From Macquaria australasica (taxonomy: Eukaryota > Chordata > Actinopteri > Centrarchiformes > Percichthyidae): 64,000 nt of DNA. Position 1 is the first letter of the stretch. Every line of letters begins with the position of its first letter. The notes under the pieces were generated by a model. That model searched no databases, had not been told where the DNA came from, and worked only from the letters and a program-made list of their open reading frames with translations. Shown here in pieces: positions 42,001 through 52,600 of this stretch. The DNA is taken from the NCBI GenBank assembly GCA_005408345.1, contig SEMN01000276.1:62001-126000 (forward strand), written 5' to 3'. A program made the position numbers and the translations under genes.

Positions 42001-45000
42001 TTGCTTCAAACTTGCAGTGTAAACTACAGTTTAGCAAGAATGTAACTGGAAACCACTTAAATGGTCAAAAAGACCTGTGGAACATGTTCAACTTGAGGCA
42101 TTCGTAACGAGAAAAAGGCGCTGCAAAAGACAATGCTTTTTCTCTCCTTAAGAGTCCTCCTCTCAGAACAAGGAAAACAAAAACAGAAAACAGGCGTCAG
42201 TCTTTTGGTGAACTAGTTGTTTGTGACTTACAGGTGTTGAACTATGGACTCAGCCCTTCGCTGCCCCTACAAGCCTTTTAAGTTAGGCCTGGGAGGAAAG
42301 CAGGTCACACGGTATACAAGGGAAAAACGTTATGGGATTCTGTCTTGCTTAGGCATCATCATCATTATCATCATCATCAAAAACAACAACCTTTACTTCA
42401 ATGGGTAGCATGGCATTCGGTAAAGTGCTAAATCAAGAAATGAACATAATGAACATCAGTTACATTTCTGGACAGATAAATGAAATTGTAGAAGCGGTCT
42501 TACCCCTACAGAAGTCTTCAGCAGCTCTTCAAGACTCATAACTAAGACACACACGCGCAACCCAATTCTGCCTTTATGGGCATTACACACAAGGCTTTGA
42601 ATTTAATGTGGCAACATTTATAGTTAAAACTGAATCTGACACAGAATGATTGTACTGAATAGAAAGAAACAAAAAAACAAGCTTGGAGTACTGCATTTCC
42701 ATTACTTTTAGGACACCTATACAGAGTAATGTACAGTGAGTGCAACAGTAGCATTAATTCAATTTTGTACAACACAGTCATATGCAGCCACAGGGAGTCA
42801 GCTGGTCTTCAGCAAGAAACGCAGACTAAACTAAAAGCCTTGGGTGTAATGCAACTCAGAGAAGGAAACTTGTGAGATGAGAAAGAAGATGGAAGATGTT
42901 AGAAATCATTTTAATACTTGTAGCTCAGGTTAAGTATTATTATTACTTATGTGCTTTGACTCAAGGACAAATAATGTCAGGTGTTTAATTTTGCATCCAT
43001 TTAGGTCATCATCTTTTTACTTACCTCTGTAGACAGTCTACCAGGGCTTGCTAAATAAATACTTGACTGACTGCACGGCTCTGAGCTGAACACAATTTTG
43101 CTATTAGAATCTTCTGTCAGAGAGTGCAGATTTTATTTATTGTTGTCTGTAGTATTTTATTTAGCAGCTGTTTTAGCAGAATTGTAATTCTTAAAAGCCA
43201 GAGCAATAAATTGGAAAAAGAATAAAGAAACAGTACTGGTATTTCACTTCTAAATATTTTGGTTCTGATCCTCTAATCGTGCAGTTCTGCTTTCCTGTTT
43301 TTGGTTTAATCTTTTGAACCTGGTCCCAGGACTTCGTTTTTTTGGCAAAGTTTCAGCTTTTTGTTAGATAAAGTAAAAAACATGGACTGTGTGTTTGAGT
43401 TCCATCCTGTACAGTTTTTAAATAGATGCATGAACTCACTGATCTATCTTGAAGAAATGAAAAACAAGACAGAGAGAGTAAGGCACTGGTGGAGAGCAAG
43501 AGATGTAAGAGACGTCACACAACCACACATACAGAGAGCACGTACCTTGTCAGTCTTCAGATCAGCGTGCTGCTGTGAAGAGGGCGCCCCCCCACACTAG
43601 CATAATAAAAGCTACAGTCAAAGTCACTGCAGTGGTTATTGACAAGAGTCCTTGTGCTTCAACATGAACACCATTAAAACATACCATAATTTACAGAGGA
43701 CTCGCACAGGTTCACTGACTTTCAAGCTTTCGGGGCACCACCAATAACATCACAATATGAAGTTCAAAAGGTTAGGGGGAACTTTTGTATTGTCAAACGG
43801 TTGGCTGATTAAAGAGCATCATACGCCATCACCAACACACACAAGAGTGCAGTACAGTTGCCCCTATGCAAGTCCTCAAGAGGGGGACGCCCAGTATATG
43901 TATAGAGTAAATGAAGGCTGATACTTACATCCTATCCTCGCAACTTTTTCCAAAGCTCTGAGATTCATCTTGCTTTAGTCACCATATGATCACTATCATA
44001 ATGGTGGGGTTTAATGAATAGATTAGCTTTTAAGTAACTTTACATTGTCTCCATGCATTTTTGTGTGATGAATGAAGAATGGATCTATAATTGTCACACC
44101 TAGATAGTTTCACTACGGTAGTCACAGGTGTCAAGTCAGGCCTGAGAAAGGTGACAAAAATACTAGCCGTCTGCCTACTTGTGGTGTTTGAACATTGAAC
44201 ATGAAACATTTCCTATAATATGGGGCGAATTAAGATGTTTGGTGGTGTAAATTTTAAGGACTGCCAATTTGTAGCACAGTATGCATGTTACTGAGATCAA
44301 GAAAAGCTTGGTAAATGTGTCAAGTAAGTGTGCAAGCTCTAGGAGTGAACTATGTGAGCAGCTGCTGTCCAAAACCTGTAATGTCAACTACAAGATCAAA
44401 GGAGCCACTTTACCTTGTGGGTGTCACGAAATTTACTAATCTCTCTGGAAATCAGGTCTCTCTTGTCCTCCTCCATATCAATAGTGTTAATGTCATCCTA
44501 AAAAAAAAAGAAATACCAATGACAAAGTCAAATAACACTTCCACATTTTACACTCCAAGAGAAGGACAGGTCAAGTCAGAGAGGAGTAAGTGAAAACTGG
44601 TATACCTCTTCTTTTTTCTCCTTTTTTCTCTTTCGTCGCTGGGAGTCCTCATCCTGTGAAGGTGCGTTGAGTTCGGCAGCATATTCCCGCATCAATCCAT
44701 CGATTGCACCTTTGATAATCTGATCTTTCTTCTTCGTCTCCTCGTCTAGAACCTCTTCCTCGTCATCTCCTCCATCTTCAGCCTTCTTATTCTGCCAATA
44801 CAGGAAAAGAATCCTAGTTTAGCGGAGGATTGATTGTCTAATTTAGTCACTGCAATAAATAACCATTTATTTGAACTGCAGCGATTCAGAGATCTGGAAC
44901 AAGACTAGGTGCATGATCAACTCTTGAGGCAACGCATACAGGCACACTGATCAAACTCGTAACCAGAAAATATACCCCATTCGCAGTCTTCATCTTGGCC

Positions 45001-46316
45001 TTCCACTCATCCAGCTGAGCTTTAGTCTTGGCATCCACCTTCACCAACAGATTTTTGTCTCCAATCTGCAGGTCATGAAGCAGCCGTAGTGCTCGCAACG
45101 TGGACTCTGGCTCCTTGTACTCACAAAACCCAAAGGCTGCAACAGATATTACCATGGAAATAGACATGAAGGCCGACTCATATGGTCACGTATGGTTTGA
45201 TATTATAACAAATACAAATTAATTGAGTCGCTTCTGGTTGGTTTTAAGTGAAATCATCTAGTGAATTAAGAGCTGATCACCCAAGTTAGCCATGGATTAA
45301 AGTATTTTCCGGACCTAATGATGCTCGATGTGTGTATTGTGAATTACCTTGAAGCTTGCCAGAGGCTCCTTGGACTCTCTTCCAGCTCAGAACAATTCCG
45401 CATTTCTGTAACATGAATACAAAAGAAAGAGTTCACGCCTCAAGTAGAAGTGTTTTATTGTTGTTGTCTTTTTGTTTTTTTAATGCCACAGCACAGGATT
45501 CAGTTTAAACTGGTTGCCCACACAGTTTGGTGAGCAAACATCATGATACTTCTATATGGCAAAAAAGGATGTTTGTTATTTGATTTCATCTATTAGAAAC
45601 TGACCCATGAAGGTGGTATATTTGACTGCTTGAAAAACAGATTTGGAATCAAATCTGTGTCATTTCAGAGAACTCTTGGATGTAATCTCCACGCCCAGAA
45701 GACAACTCTTTTTGGATTACTTGTAAATCCTTCTCTGTCCCTTACCGCAAGCAGTTGTCTTATCAGCATGTCTGACGCTTTCTCCGATATGTTCCCCACA
45801 AACACTGTGGTGGTGGGGCCGCTGCTCAGATCGTTGTCTTTGGCTCGCACAGCAACGGTTTCCTTTCTAGGGACTGCAGGCTTACTGACCACCGTCACAG
45901 ACGGAACCATTAATGCAGACGTGGGGGTCATGATGCCCACATGAACTGGGATCATTGGAGTTCCTACAACAGCCAAAGGAAATGTACATCAACGAGAGAC
46001 AAAGCAGTCTGGAATTAAACACTTTAAATCGAATGTAGTTGGTTAACATCTGATTATTGTAACTTGCAATACAGTAGGTTTCTCTCTAATCTGAGGGTGC
46101 AAATGTGAAACCTACCGGTAACAAGCCCCCTTTTACTAACCTGAAGGCTGCTAGTATGTTTAACACTACCTTCAACACGAAGGCAGATAAAGTGAAGGAG
46201 GAAGCACCATATATTTATTTCGGGACAGGTTGCTTACCTGAGGGGAAGCCAGCATACTGAGGGGGCATCCCAGGAGGGGGCAACAGCGGCCGGTTTAAAT
46301 GAGGGGGGAAGGACAT
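36037..46316 (-). CDS. rbm25: RNA-binding protein 25, U1-associated splicing regulator (complete)
   Basis: Minus-strand coding exons: 46316-46238, 45963-45746, 45405-45348, 45136-44976, 44791-44606, 44497-44414, 41749-41478, 40849-40732, 40522-40433, 40017-39944, 39576-39426, 39216-38787, 37597-37302, 37114-37016, 36923-36876, 36129-36037. They join in phase to 818 residues; human has 843. N-terminus MSFPPHLNRP then Pro-rich; RRM about 73-155 with TTTVFVGNISEKASD (RNP2) and AFGFCEYKEP (RNP1); a long Arg/Glu/Asp-rich region with RE and RD dipeptides about 262-500; an acidic HRD-repeat stretch; conserved GDESPCGIIIPHENSP and PKIGLSLKLG; C-terminal PWI domain (PLDWSMVD, RPWINKKIIEYIGEEEATLVDFVCSK). 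Ends KKIGLVK. Family knowledge: it binds CGGGCA-type exonic elements and recruits U1 snRNP, affecting Bcl-x splicing. Several donors are weak (GTATAT, GTATAC, GTATTG). Confidence 0.96.
36324..36620. repeat. Interspersed repeat, 'gggctgcaactaacgatta' family, copy 1
   Basis: It starts GGGCTGCAACTATCACTTAT and includes GATTATTTTCCTG, CAGAGCCTGATG, GATATTCAGTTTACAATCA and ACATTTAAGGAGCTGGAACC. It closes with ACTGATTATAAAAATAGTTTGATTAC, which is inverted relative to the start region. I recognise a highly repeated teleost non-autonomous element. Located in the last rbm25 intron but one exon pair (36130-36875). No ORF. Confidence 0.65.
38401..38715. repeat. Interspersed repeat, 'gggctgcaactaacgatta' family, copy 2
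   Basis: AGGCTGCAACTGACGATTAA is followed by TTTTCTCGATTAATCAATC, ATAGAATGTCAGAAAATAGTG, CCCAGAGCCCAAGGTGACG and ACATTTAAGAAGCTGAAACG. It is collinear with the copy at 36324 and in the same orientation. It lies in the rbm25 intron 37598-38786; the rest of that intron shows no gene. Confidence 0.65.
39086..39125 (-). repeat. rbm25: Coding 9-base tandem repeat in rbm25 (His-Arg-Asp units)
   Basis: Near-identical 9-base units (tgatctcgg, tggtcccgg, tgatcccgg on the plus strand) encode EHRDHRDHRDHRQ within the large acidic exon 38787-39216. I do not recall a matching tract in the human protein at this position. A short in-frame minisatellite can vary in copy number without breaking the frame. 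Confidence 0.8.
41750..44413 (-). other. Longest rbm25 intron, with one candidate microexon
   Basis: The 2.66 kb intron separates the helical exon ending DTHK from the Arg/Glu-rich exon starting KLEEEK. No other gene was recognised in it. A 27-base segment with good splice signals lies at 43546-43572 and is listed separately. Confidence 0.6.
43546..43572 (-). other. rbm25: Candidate 27-nt in-frame rbm25 microexon
   Basis: On the minus strand CCCTCTTCACAG precedes CAGCACGCTGATCTG... AAG, which is followed by a strong donor GTACGTG. The 27 bases read QHADLKTDK in the phase-0 frame shared by the two flanking exons (44497-44414 and 41749-41478). Inclusion would therefore add nine residues without a frameshift. 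The polypyrimidine tract is short, and an AG three bases further in could also serve as the acceptor. This is inference without transcript data. Confidence 0.3.
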
Positions 46317-46894
46317 TGTGCGTGTGAATCGGACCGACCTGAAGGAGGAGCAGTGACAGTCTTTAGCAGTCTGTCTACACATGATGTTTCAAACTCACAC
46401 CTGAATCAAGTCCACCGAACTACGGTTCAAACACCTAAGTATCAAGCAATAAGCCTTCGCTTATTTTCGTTGAAAGGACACTGAGGAAAACACTGCCATA
46501 CTGTGTCGGCAGTTTGGCACACAAATCTTTATCGATTTGTGATTTTTGCTATCCAACTACAACGATACTTGAACTTAGCTTATCTTAGCTTAGCTTAGTG
46601 GGGTAACGTTCACCAATTTAATATCATTAAGCCTCGTGGTTAATGTATTATTGGTTTGTTTTATCGCGGTACATTGTGATGTGGCTAAACAACCAAACCC
46701 CAATTTAAGTAACCAAAAAAAAAACTGGCAGCTTCGTTAGCTAAAGCTAGCATTAAGCACGCTACCGTACCCGGCACAGCTAAATTAGGCTAAGCTAACA
46801 TTAGCCAGAGCTGATGTCACCCAACAAGCAAAACTCACTTTAGCGGGCTACATACGAGTTCGGAATAAACGTGAAAATGTCCATATATACGTAC

Positions 46895-47045
46895 CCCGAA
46901 TTAGGTGGCGTGGAAAGGGATAAAACCCGCTATCAGACTGTTATTTCTTATGAAAATCTCCGTAACGCTCTGAATGTTTGATTAGCACGCTGGCTAGTCA
47001 CGGGCCTTCAAAAACATCGACGCATGCGCTTTACGTACCAGACGT
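46895..47045 (-). promoter_or_regulatory. rbm25: Presumed rbm25 first exon and promoter
   Basis: On the minus strand a donor (GTACGTAT) borders the segment at 46895, and the next acceptor is just beyond 46338, before the start-codon exon. CGCATGCGC at 47021-47029 resembles an NRF1 site, and CpGs are frequent (GCGCGCTTG). Transcription would begin near 47000-47040; the exact start is not visible. Confidence 0.55.
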
Positions 47046-47588
47046 CAAGCGCGCTTGTTTTGTATTTCTGGACGTGGCCGCTGGGCGGAGCTTGAAAATG
47101 CCGTAGGGCAACTACTAGCACTACTCTGACAGTAGCAGTAATATATATTACTGCTTCTAACAGTAATAACCGTATGACAGTTCCTCCAAAAAGGTGTTGC
47201 AATTTCAAGCTTTCGATTTTACTTTAAAACTTTAAAACCACCATCAGGAGCAGCTAACAACAGCCTCTGTCCTTTTTGGAGTAACTGTACTCTTTGACGC
47301 TTTGAATATCAGCGGATCACCCGGTTTAATAATTCTACCTCCATTGAGCCAAATAGAGCCTCAAAACACAAGTAGCCCGCGGTCTTCGGCTATATCTTTC
47401 ATCTTTAAAATGCCAGTTTTATCAGTTTCATTGCCCTTGCTGGGCGCTATAATCCTAATACATATGTAACAGACATTTTTAGACATTTTAATGTAGGAAT
47501 AATCGCATCAAAAGTCTATATAGCGGCACGATGCATTTATTTTACGTTACGCTGCAGAATGTTTCACAGGTTCGTTGCCATGGTGTTC

Positions 47589-47606
47589 TTGTTGAAGGTT
47601 CCAGCT
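47589..47606 (+). promoter_or_regulatory. hsp90ab1: Candidate heat-shock element upstream of hsp90ab1
   Basis: TTGTTGAAGGTTCCAGCT carries two perfect alternating 5-bp HSF units (GAA, TTC at 5-bp spacing), flanked by partial units (TTg before, Gct after). It lies about 150 bases before a TATA-like box. A (TG)12 run directly follows at 47610-47634. Confidence 0.45.
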
Positions 47607-47673
47607 CTCTGTGTGTGTGTGTGTGTGTGTGTGTGACAGCAGCTGTGCCGCGAGGGCTGCGTCTGACACGCCG

Positions 47674-47857
47674 TGACGTCACTTTAGGCGGGTTTTTCAC
47701 GGAAAGTGCTAGAAGGAACGAAGCACACCCTCCCGGTTTTAAATAGTCCTCCGTCGGATCAAAAAGGCCCTCGCTCTTCGCCTCAAAATAGACGATGTTC
47801 CCTGTGATTTAGATTGAATAGATGTCTTAGGTTGGTGCAGATATTTCTGCCTCGACG
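47674..47857 (+). promoter_or_regulatory. hsp90ab1: Likely hsp90ab1 core promoter and non-coding first exon
   Basis: In order: a perfect CRE, TGACGTCA, at 47674-47681; several GAA units at 47702-47722 that only partly fit HSF spacing; TTTAAATA at 47738-47745 as a TATA-like box; and CTCGACG|GTATGTGG, a donor after 47857. A transcript starting near 47770 would give a roughly 90-base leader exon, similar in size to that of mammalian HSP90AB1. Other leader candidates occur downstream, so this is not settled. Confidence 0.5.
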
Positions 47858-47949
47858 GTATGTGGCGGTAGCTATGGAGCCTGGTCCGTTACCAAAGATT
47901 TGGGCTTTCTATCTATCCATCTATCTAGTACAATAATTTTGGGCAACTT

Positions 47950-47963
47950 CCACAAGGTGGCAG
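47950..47963 (+). promoter_or_regulatory. CTCF-like motif between rbm25 and hsp90ab1
   Basis: CCACAAGGTGGCAG fits the CTCF core consensus CCASNAGRKGGCRS well. It lies about 100 bases after the proposed first hsp90ab1 exon. Confidence 0.45.
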
Positions 47964-48404
47964 CAATGGTGCACTGGGCACAGAGGTTGACTTTGTTAGT
48001 TATATTGCAGTATTTTCTAAGGTACAAGGTTTACCTCAAGGTGCTTTTGGGTGCCCTGTGCCGGAGAGCGTCAGTAAATTACCTTTGTCTTTTAAAGTAT
48101 ACATAAAACACATGTAGACTTGATTTCTTATTATCATTTTCCACGGCTGCACATCACCTTGGACTAAGGGATTTTACCAACGTTTAACACATTACATTGC
48201 TACCCATTTAAGTCTTTCAAGCTCATGCAATTGCCTGATTACATCAATATTCATGTTTATTCAATACCTCTTCACACGCCCATGTGAACAGTGTATTTGA
48301 TTTCATGTCAGTATATTGAGACAGTCGTTGTTTTTGATGCCCACAGAGTAGCTATAGGGATAGATGGTGCACTGCGGATGGATACGGCCGCACACCGAAG
48401 CGAC

Positions 48405-48995
48405 TGTGTATAAAGATTCCGGTCTATTAAAAGGAAGTCCCTTTCCATTTCCCTGCGTCAGAGAGCAGAAGGGACAATATATTGGTTGCATTTTATTCAA
48501 GATAAGTCAACGGAATATACAAGGTATGTACGCGAGTATTTTACTGGCATGTGGGACACATTATCCTCCTTTTAATATTGAGTTTTGCTGACCCATCACC
48601 GAGCTACGGTTGGATGTATCCGCGATGAGAGAGCTCATGAGTCACGACGTTAACCGTAGCATCGTAACTCTCCCGTGGGCAACAGCTAGCATATTAATGC
48701 GGTCACTTGTCTGTTCACATAATGTTTTAATCCTTTTTTCACAGCGAGATTTTCGCGTACTGGCGGGTAACTTGCGACGCCGAGTGGTAACGTTATATGC
48801 GGCGCGGTGCCGCACTGTTAGGCCGGGCTTCGGTGGCACCAGGGCAGGTGTGGTGAGGATGACAACGCTGACTCGGGTTTATTTAACGTAGCCGGCGGTA
48901 TTAAGAGTACACACCAGAACCGATCACAGAACAGAAACCCAAACCTCCTCACCTCCAAACCTTTTGACGGCTAAGTAAGGCTATTAAAGCACAGG
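48405..48995 (+). other. Additional leader-exon candidates for hsp90ab1
   Basis: Two further blocks have exon-like right borders. TATAAAG near 48409 is followed 115 bases later by ACAAG|GTATGT (donor after 48523). A CpG-rich block ends CACAGG|GTGAGT (donor after 48995). Either could splice to the acceptor at 49673-49674. A 93-codon ORF at 48610-48891 in between has no recognisable similarity. Confidence 0.3.
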
Positions 48996-49674
48996 GTGAG
49001 TGGCGCTTAATTTCAGTTGATGGTAACGTTAACGGTTAACGGCCGTTTGACTGTTACGTAAGTAATAGAAAACAACGGTTAATGACGACATGCAGGTGGG
49101 TTCTGATTTGTGTAGTAATGTTACGCTATTTTAAATGACGAGTCATTGTTTGGGCTCTTTCTTCAGTACGTGGTATAATGCTGCTTTTATAGTGGCGGCA
49201 GGTTAGTCGTTGTCACCCAGTGGCTCTTGACGTTACACCTAAAAACGTTTTAACCACAAGTTGAACGCGCAGTGCCGCATTTCCCAACGGTAGCGTTATT
49301 TTCGTCTGTTGCCGTTCCTCAGCACGTGTCTGCGGAGTCCATTGTCTATCCGTCGACGCCATGTTGTTTAACTGCCACTTCCGCCGATTTTGGTAACATG
49401 ATGGCAGCTGTCCAATAGTACGACACTTGCTTGTGGACAAGATCAAATTTATGATGCCGTTTTATGTCTAACGAAACCGAAATATAATACGGTTTGAAGT
49501 GGAATGAAATGGCACACTAACAAACGGCCATTTTAACGACTTTCTCTATAGTATCCTTCTCTTGAGTCGTTCGGTTTGGTTATCATCCCCTGAAGTGTAC
49601 AAATTGTGTTTGCCATTTGTACTATTTAGATTGAAGGCAGTTTGCTAAAACACTGTGTGACTTCTTTTGTGCAG

Positions 49675-52600
49675 ATGCCTGAAGAAATGCACCAAGAGGA
49701 GGAGGCTGAGACCTTTGCCTTCCAGGCAGAGATCGCTCAGCTGATGTCCCTGATTATCAACACCTTCTATTCCAACAAAGAGATCTTCCTCAGGGAGTTG
49801 ATCTCCAATGCCTCTGATGTAAGTCTTGTTGTTCTCTCATGGTACACAATAATTTATCTATTTACTTCCAAGTGCTGATGTTATGACAGGGCATTCAATG
49901 ATGCCTGTAGTAGTAATTAGGACAATACTTCAAATTTGATTTTAGGACCTCACATGCTTTCATAATGGTACCTAATATTCTTCATGTATTGTCAATTTTT
50001 GCTTACAGGCTTTGGACAAAATTCGATATGAAAGCTTGACTGACCCCACCAAGCTGGACAGTGGCAAGGATCTGAAAATTGACATCATCCCCAACAAAGC
50101 TGACCGCACCCTGACCCTCATCGACACTGGAATCGGCATGACCAAAGCCGACCTGATTAACAACCTGGGTACCATCGCCAAGTCTGGCACCAAGGCCTTC
50201 ATGGAGGCCCTGCAGGTACTACAGTGGAACACGATCTAGGTCGCAGTATGTGGAAAATGAATGTAAATGGCACATGACGAGCGATTATACGAATAACAGA
50301 TTTGTTACTGTCGGAGCTTAGCAAGTTTTGCAGGCATGGGTGTCAAAACAGTCAATCACCGGTGCAATCAAATACTTTTTCAGACCATAACATAATTGTT
50401 CATTTCACTCATTTACACTAAAATGCTGCAATATAGAGGCCAGCTGTTGTAAAATCGAGCGGCAACACAAGCAGGCTGAGATGGACCAAAGTAAAGTTCA
50501 GTTAAGATTTTGGTGGATTTTGATTGGCTTTATTTTGGCTGATGCCAATCCACTAAAATAGGCCTGGATCAGCCCGAGTACCAATAGTTAGGATTGCCTC
50601 TGGACATCTTTACAGAATAAACTTGACTTTTGTCTGTTATATCCTGAAGTTCTAAATAATTGTGTGTGTTCCCTCTAGGCTGGAGCTGACATTTCCATGA
50701 TTGGTCAGTTTGGTGTGGGTTTCTACTCTGCCTACCTTGTTGCCGAGAAGGTGGTTGTCATCACCAAACACAATGATGATGAGCAGTACGCCTGGGAGTC
50801 CTCTGCTGGAGGTTCCTTCACAGTCAAGGTCGACAGCGGTACGTGTCCTGGCAATATTAGACAATCTGCTACTTGCAGCATTATTTCTGATTATGCTTTT
50901 CACAAAGAATTAGGACATTCTAGTGCCATAATTAAACCTGGTCCCTTGTTTGCATCACTCAGCCAGTTGCTGCCAGTGTTTTTGAGAGGCCTAAACACAG
51001 AAGCCTATGAAAACAAGATTTATTAAGATGTTCAATACCATGGAATAGCACTACTTTAGTTGCTGTTACCTAGTTCCTTAGGTTTTTGGGTGGGGTTTTT
51101 TTTTTTTTTTTTTTAACTAAGTGCTTATGGCTGTACAATTCTGTTTACAGGCGAGCCCATTGGCCGTGGAACAAAGATCATCCTGCACCTGAAGGAGGAC
51201 CAGACGGAGTACGTTGAGGAGAAGAGGGTCAAGGAAATTGTCAAGAAGCACTCTCAGTTCATCGGGTACCCCATCACCCTGTTTGTAAGTACTGAATTTC
51301 ACCTTGAGTTTTGGCTTGTTAAAGCGGTTTGCATGTTAGTGAAGTTAAACTCGAGTCATTTTGATGTGCAGGTGGAGAAGGAGCGTGACAAGGAGATCAG
51401 CGATGACGAGGCAGAGGAGGAAAAGGCAGAGAAGGAGGAGAAAGAGGAGGACGGTGAGGAGAAGCCAAAGATTGAGGACGTGGGCTCTGACGATGAGGAG
51501 GACTCCAAAGACAAGGACAAGAAGAAGACCAAGAAGATCAAGGAGAAGTACATCGACCAGGAGGAGCTGAACAAGACCAAGCCCATCTGGACCAGGAACC
51601 CTGATGACATCACAAATGAGGAGTATGGCGAGTTCTACAAGAGTCTGACCAACGACTGGGAGGATCACCTGGCTGTCAAGGTAAACGGTGCAATGCAAAA
51701 GCAGCTGTTGCATGTTCATGACACAGCCAGCACTGACTTAAAATAAAGTGAAAGCAGAACTAAAGTGAATTCTTCTACCTTTTTTTACAGCACTTCTCAG
51801 TGGAGGGTCAGCTCGAGTTCCGTGCCCTGCTCTTTATTCCCCGCCGTGCACCTTTTGACCTCTTTGAGAACAAGAAAAAGAAGAATAACATCAAGCTCTA
51901 TGTCAGGAGGGTCTTTATCATGGACAACTGTGAAGAGCTCATCCCAGAGTACCTGAGTAAGTTGACTTGGACAAAATAAGTAGTATTCTGGTTGACATCA
52001 CTGCACTAACTATAACTTCACCCACACAAAGCTGTTTTCATAGACTAGACATGGCTTATTGAAACCCACCTGAGCATTTCATTAAGTATTCGTTTCCATC
52101 TCCAGACTTTGTCCGTGGTGTAGTGGACTCCGAGGACCTGCCCCTCAACATCTCCAGAGAAATGCTGCAGCAGAGCAAGATCCTCAAGGTCATTCGCAAG
52201 AACATCGTCAAGAAGTGTCTGGAGCTCTTCGCCGAACTGGCTGAAGACAAGGAGAACTACAAGAAGTTCTATGAAGGGTTCTCCAAGAACATCAAGGTAA
52301 CCATTTTAAAAAAATAAAAAACTTGCGCAGTGCTACATTGTTTAAAAAAAATCTTATGAAGTTTGTAATGAAAGTTCTTTTCATAATGCACTCATGTCTT
52401 CAGTGCATCTCCATGGATTCATAAGGTTTACTTTCTTTTTTCTTTTTTTTTTTTTCTTGAATCTAGCTGTTGCGGTACCGTCTAGCTTTCTAGGGCAGTG
52501 TTGGTCGTAGCTTTGATATTGGCAAGACATTTTAAAACGCACTACATAGCTGACAAATGGTTATAGTCTTACCTAGTCTTACCCACATAATCTCATGCAG

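Noticed and set aside
48610..48891. 93-codon CpG-rich ORF upstream of hsp90ab1
   Set aside because: Arg/Val-rich with no known similarity; more likely GC-rich promoter or leader DNA than a small protein gene.
51345..51719. 124-codon leucine-rich ORF antisense to hsp90ab1
   Set aside because: It mirrors the Glu/Lys-rich charged linker exon, so it is an artefact of codon bias on the opposite strand.
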